From the NCBI GenBank assembly GCA_030041435.1, contig JASHNW010000110.1, positions 1 to 44,389 of the forward strand: 44,389 nucleotides of DNA, read 5' to 3'. The notes beneath the pieces were generated by a model. The model searched no databases. It was not told the origin of the DNA and was given only the letters and a program-made list of their open reading frames with translations. The stretch is from Acidobacteriaceae bacterium (GTDB lineage Bacteria; Acidobacteriota; Terriglobia; Terriglobales; Acidobacteriaceae). Shown one piece after another: positions 41,586 through 44,389 of this stretch. The number at the start of each line of letters is the position of its first letter. Position 1 is the first letter of the stretch. The position numbers and the translations under genes are program-made.

Positions 41586-42082
41586 AATTGCGTCCGTTCG
41601 TTATCACGTCGACGGTCTTACTGTGCCAAGCATGCCTTGCTCAACAGCATCCTACGCCGGTCTCTTCCAATGGAACGACGACAGTGACAATGTCCGTCAA
41701 GGGAAAGGAGTTGAAGGCGCTGATACAGACAATGGTTGTCCCGAAGATGGCTTCCTCTTCGTCTGAAGAGCACTTCGCTCAATGCACATCAAGTCGCACT
41801 CCATGCGTTTTGACCTCCCAGATTAAGCTTCTCGACGGTACTAGCGAGGTTTTTGTTCCAAGGGGCGCATATGCCGATTTGGGCGATATATTCAGTGCTG
41901 AGTTGACAATGAGTAACGGACTGTTCGTTCTCACGATCAGAGGCGGCGACGCTTCAGAGGCGTATATCGCAAAGCTGGAATTCAACAAAGATCGAGTGAT
42001 TCGTCGCACTCTCTATAGTGCAGAGGACACTGGGCATCCTGTGGAAGTGAGCCAATTCTTTATGGTGAGTTCTGACAATTAG
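41582..42082 (+). CDS. Secreted protein, candidate immunity protein for the Tlde1-like toxin
   Basis: A 166-residue protein with a clear signal peptide (MKLRPFVITSTVLLCQACLA, cleavage near QQH; the Cys in CQAC leaves a lipoprotein possible). The mature part is beta-rich (VTMSVKGKELKALIQ, LLDGTSEVFVPRGAYADLGD, LFVLTIRGGDASEAYIAKLEF). I recognise no named family. Its start overlaps the toxin stop (ATGA), the arrangement expected of a toxin-immunity pair, and export to the periplasm is where protection against an L,D-transpeptidase toxin would be needed. The lower GC than in the flanking chromosome fits a transferred cassette. Immunity function is inferred from position and location only. Confidence 0.7.
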   Translation: MKLRPFVITSTVLLCQACLAQQHPTPVSSNGTTTVTMSVKGKELKALIQTMVVPKMASSSSEEHFAQCTSSRTPCVLTSQIKLLDGTSEVFVPRGAYADLGDIFSAELTMSNGLFVLTIRGGDASEAYIAKLEFNKDRVIRRTLYSAEDTGHPVEVSQFFMVSSDN

Positions 42083-42112
42083 CGGACACAAAGGATGCTG
42101 AGGAAGAGATGC

Positions 42113-42658
42113 ATGAAAGTACGGCTCAGTCTGCTAGCGAGCGTTCTACTGCTCGTCTCCGTTACAGCTGTGCCGGAGATCGAAAAGGTTGGACGGGTGT
42201 GCGGGAATGGGATTTGCCCTGCGTGGTGGCCAAAGCTTGAGCCTGTTAAGGGGTGGCACCATGAAGACGATGCGAGCTTCGCCAACAACGCCAACGTTCA
42301 GGTTCCGGATGGCTTCATGTTCTCCAACGCGCAGACCGTCATCTACGCGAAAGCTCTGTATAAGCCTAGAAATCCCGCAACAACTTCACTGGCAGTGCTG
42401 ATCAAAGATGATCGGGCTGAATTCCTCAAGGAAAGTCCCGGCGTTGGGATCGCCAAAGTGTTGCCTTTGAAGACCAAAGACGGCCAGGCGTTAGAGACAT
42501 ACACGTTCTTTCCGAAGGCCAGCGGCACTTGGGAAGAGGTCTCCTACGGCGAGGAAGGCGACTTCTACCTAATCTTCACGATCAGTTCGAGAAGCCATGC
42601 GGGATTTTTGGCCTCGCTTCCCGTTTACGAGCGGTACATAGCCCTGTACAAAGAGTGA
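42113..42658 (+). CDS. Secreted hypothetical protein in the toxin cassette
   Basis: A 181-residue protein with a signal peptide (MKVRLSLLASVLLLVSVTAV) and no recognised family. The mature part contains two cysteines close together (GRVCGNGICPAWW), which may form a disulfide, and later KTKDGQALETYTFFPKASG, WEEVSYGEEGDFYLIFTISS and a C-terminal helix LPVYERYIALYKE. I chose the ATG with AGGAAGAG upstream. It follows the candidate immunity gene by 30 bases on the same strand and shares its lower GC. It could be a second immunity protein, an accessory factor or an unrelated cargo gene. Confidence 0.65.
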   Translation: MKVRLSLLASVLLLVSVTAVPEIEKVGRVCGNGICPAWWPKLEPVKGWHHEDDASFANNANVQVPDGFMFSNAQTVIYAKALYKPRNPATTSLAVLIKDDRAEFLKESPGVGIAKVLPLKTKDGQALETYTFFPKASGTWEEVSYGEEGDFYLIFTISSRSHAGFLASLPVYERYIALYKE

Positions 42659-42748
42659 AGTTCGCGGCTTGTTGGTTCTGGGGTCTCCATCCGGCAACAT
42701 CGGTAGAGCCAGCGTCCCGAACGCTGCTGTCGCAGCGGATGAAGTAGG
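42659..42748. other. Exon-side sequence next to the group II intron, with overlapping hairpins
   Basis: 90 bases between the last cassette gene and the proposed intron 3' end. Two alternative stems share one arm: CAGCGT/ACGCTG (42710-42726) and CGCTGC/GCAGCG (42722-42737). Only one can form at a time. No gene is seen. Confidence 0.4.
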
Positions 42749-42822
42749 GTCGCGGTAGGGATACGGATTTCTCCGTACCCCCCGCACAGATCCGGACAGG
42801 CGGATTTCCCGCATCCGGCTCT
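42749..42822 (-). ncRNA. Group II intron domains V and VI (3' end of the ribozyme)
   Basis: On the minus strand 42822-42788 reads (A)GAGCCGGATGCGGGAAAT followed by CCGCCTGTCCGGATCT. This is a standard domain V: AGC catalytic triad, GAAA tetraloop and paired CGG arms. Domain VI follows as GGGGGGTACGGA-GAAA-TCCGTATCCCTACC, with an unpaired A on its 3' strand. Counting 7-8 bases on from that A gives an intron end ...CCGCGAC at 42749, ending in AC as the AY rule requires. The rest of the intron (domains I-III) must lie beyond the right edge. Confidence 0.85.
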
Positions 42823-42826
42823 TGCC

Positions 42827-44344
42827 TCAGGTGGTGACGCGCAAGCGGCGCGAAGGATAAGGGTGACAGATACGAACCGGAGGAAGCCAGCGCCGGATGA
42901 GCCGTTTCATTCGTTCCCACTTGACGCGACCATGCTGGCTTCGCCTGCACAGAGCACGACGCCAGAAGTTCGTCACGGTGAAACGAAAGTGAGTCAGAGC
43001 GTGCCGGTTACCCGGCACTCCGAAATATCGGAGATGCCCACTCACCACGGACTTCAACCATTTACCAACTTCAGGAACAGGATCATGCATACGCCGCCGC
43101 AACTCGGTCTTGACGCGCAGCAAGGTCGCCTGCATGCGCTTGCGAATCGTGTGCCGAAGCACCATGAACCTTCCCTTCTTCGTCTTCCCGCAGATGTGCT
43201 TGAAGCCGAGGAAATCGAAAGTCTCCGGCTTGCCCAGACCAGCGCGCTTTCGGTTCTTTGCCGCATGGCGTCCGAACTCGATCAGCCGCGTCTTTTCCGG
43301 GTGCAACTCCAGTTGGAACTTCTGCATTCGTTCCTTCAGTTCCGACCAGAACCGTTCGGCATCGTCTTTGAACTCGAATCCAACCACGATGTCGTCGGCA
43401 TAACGCACCACGATCACATCGCCGTGCGCACACTTCCGACGCCATGCCTGAACCCAGAGATCGAAGACGTAATGGAGGTAGATGTTCGCCAGCAGCGGCG
43501 ATGCACTTCCGCCCTGCGGCGAACCTGCTTCCACTTGCGTTCGCTTGCCCTTTTCCAGCACGCCCGCGTTCAACCATTTCTGGATGAGCCGCACCACGCG
43601 CCGGTCCGCTATCCGATGCTGGAGAAACCGGACCAGCCACTCATGCGACAGCTTGTCGAAAAAGCTGCGCACGTCCAGGTCCAGCACCCAGTTCACACGC
43701 CTCTCTTGGAGTCCACACCACAGAGCGTCCAGCGCTTTATGCTGGTTGCGCTGTGGCCGGAAGCCATAAGAGAAGCCGAGGAAGTCAGTTTCGTAGATTT
43801 GATTGAGTACTTCCACCGCCGCTCTCTGAACGAGCTTATCTTCGAGCGCCGGGACGCCAAGCGGTCGCTGCCGCCCGTCCGCCTTCGGAATGTACACCCT
43901 ACGCACCGGCTTTGCCCGGTACGCTCCGCGCTTCAGTCTATGGGAGAGGTCCTGGAGATTTGCCTCAAGGTTCTCTCCGTAGTGCTGCCACGTCTCACCA
44001 TCTACACCGGCTGCTGCATACCTCTTCAATCGGAGGTAAGCAAACCGCAGAGTGTCGATGCGGTAGATGTGATGCAACAGAGCGGTGAACTTCACATCCT
44101 TGTTCGATTTTGCCGTTTGTCGTATCTGCGCCAACTCACTGGGCGCACTGAGAGACCCCAGCGACGAAGACCTGTCGCCGGGGACCCCCTTGATCCGGCT
44201 CTGAGTCCGGGGTGCGTTTTGCTGGCCCAGATTCCCCTTGGCCAGACCCCTTCCCTCCATCTCCTCCGCCGCCGGTGTTTTGATTTTGTTCGGAGACTTC
44301 TTCGGTACTATGGGTCTGTCCGACTTCCCGTGTTCGTTCATCAT
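42827..44344 (-). CDS. ltrA: Group II intron reverse transcriptase/maturase
   Basis: A 505-residue intron-encoded protein. Reverse-transcriptase blocks: GVDGETWQHY, 'YRAKPVRRVYIPKADGRQRPLGVPALEDKLVQ' (in part), LDLDVRSFFDKLSHEW (first catalytic Asp), SPQGGSASPLLANIYLHYV, and VVRYADDIVV (YADD, the second catalytic pair). The thumb/maturase X domain follows (KTKKGRFMVLRHTIRKRMQ ... YFGVPGNRHALTHFRFTVTN). There is no C-terminal HNH endonuclease, so retrohoming probably uses replication-fork primers. The N-terminal leader (MNEHGKSDRPIVPKKSP) and EGRGLAKGNLGQQNAPRTQS are typical of this intron type. Domain V begins only 4 bases after the stop codon. The first codons lie 45 bases from the window edge; the intron 5' end is not visible. 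Confidence 0.96.
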   Translation of the reverse strand: MMNEHGKSDRPIVPKKSPNKIKTPAAEEMEGRGLAKGNLGQQNAPRTQSRIKGVPGDRSSSLGSLSAPSELAQIRQTAKSNKDVKFTALLHHIYRIDTLRFAYLRLKRYAAAGVDGETWQHYGENLEANLQDLSHRLKRGAYRAKPVRRVYIPKADGRQRPLGVPALEDKLVQRAAVEVLNQIYETDFLGFSYGFRPQRNQHKALDALWCGLQERRVNWVLDLDVRSFFDKLSHEWLVRFLQHRIADRRVVRLIQKWLNAGVLEKGKRTQVEAGSPQGGSASPLLANIYLHYVFDLWVQAWRRKCAHGDVIVVRYADDIVVGFEFKDDAERFWSELKERMQKFQLELHPEKTRLIEFGRHAAKNRKRAGLGKPETFDFLGFKHICGKTKKGRFMVLRHTIRKRMQATLLRVKTELRRRMHDPVPEVGKWLKSVVSGHLRYFGVPGNRHALTHFRFTVTNFWRRALCRRSQHGRVKWERMKRLIRRWLPPVRICHPYPSRRLRVTT

Positions 44345-44389
44345 CGGCTCCAGTTCTTGAACTTCCCGATGCGTCCCGCGAGCGCTGGC

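Overview
The window is GC-rich chromosomal DNA that looks like an Acidobacteriota genome, probably of the Terriglobia. This rests on a TIGR03435-family protein (a family largely confined to soil Acidobacteria), a small di-haem cytochrome of the photosynthetic-reaction-centre cytochrome type common in that phylum, and the mix of exported hydrolases and permeases. The assignment is an inference from family distribution; no rRNA or other phylogenetic marker is present. I see no tRNA, rRNA or CRISPR array.

Layout. 1-3.7 kb (minus strand): the N-terminal half of an ABC exporter cut by the window edge, a small membrane protein, a PfkB-type sugar kinase (2-keto-3-deoxygluconate kinase-like) and a CusF-SCO1 copper lipoprotein. 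3.7-10 kb (plus): an AddB-like nuclease and an AddA-like helicase-nuclease with overlapping ends, a double-strand-break repair pair. 10-13.4 kb (minus): pstC-pstA-pstB-phoU, the phosphate uptake operon without pstS. 13.6-17.7 kb (minus): a DEAD-box RNA helicase, then a two-gene unit of a class C serine hydrolase and a polysaccharide deacetylase. 17.8-24.2 kb (plus): four exported proteins (M28-like peptidase, Tat-exported glycosylasparaginase-like hydrolase, phospholipase C/acid phosphatase-type phosphoesterase, double-domain TIGR03435 protein). 24.2-30.6 kb: an ASCH-like protein, a tlpA remnant, tryptophanase (minus), a small membrane protein, a YdeI-like protein, a degenerate receiver-HATPase fusion, an APC permease and a beta-carbonic anhydrase. 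30.6-32.2 kb (minus): a DHA2 drug-efflux MFS protein. 32.5-37.7 kb (plus): dnaK, a tiny ORF, a HigBA toxin-antitoxin pair, dnaJ, a GNAT acetyltransferase and an AAG/MPG DNA glycosylase. 37.8-40.1 kb: the di-haem cytochrome and convergent panB-panC. 40.1-44.4 kb: an accessory segment with an orphan, frameshifted Rhs tip carrying a Tlde1-like L,D-transpeptidase toxin, two secreted unknown proteins (the first a likely immunity protein), and a group II intron running off the right edge.

The most interesting material is (i) the orphan Rhs-Tlde1 cassette with a translationally coupled periplasmic candidate immunity protein of lower GC than its surroundings; (ii) five short arrays of seven-base tandem repeats lying at gene ends, resembling the heptanucleotide STRR repeats of cyanobacteria; (iii) a HigBA module between dnaK and dnaJ with a 27-bp near-perfect palindromic operator; (iv) a receiver domain without its phosphoacceptor fused to an RsbW-like ATPase; and (v) a TIGR03435 protein with two family domains in one chain.
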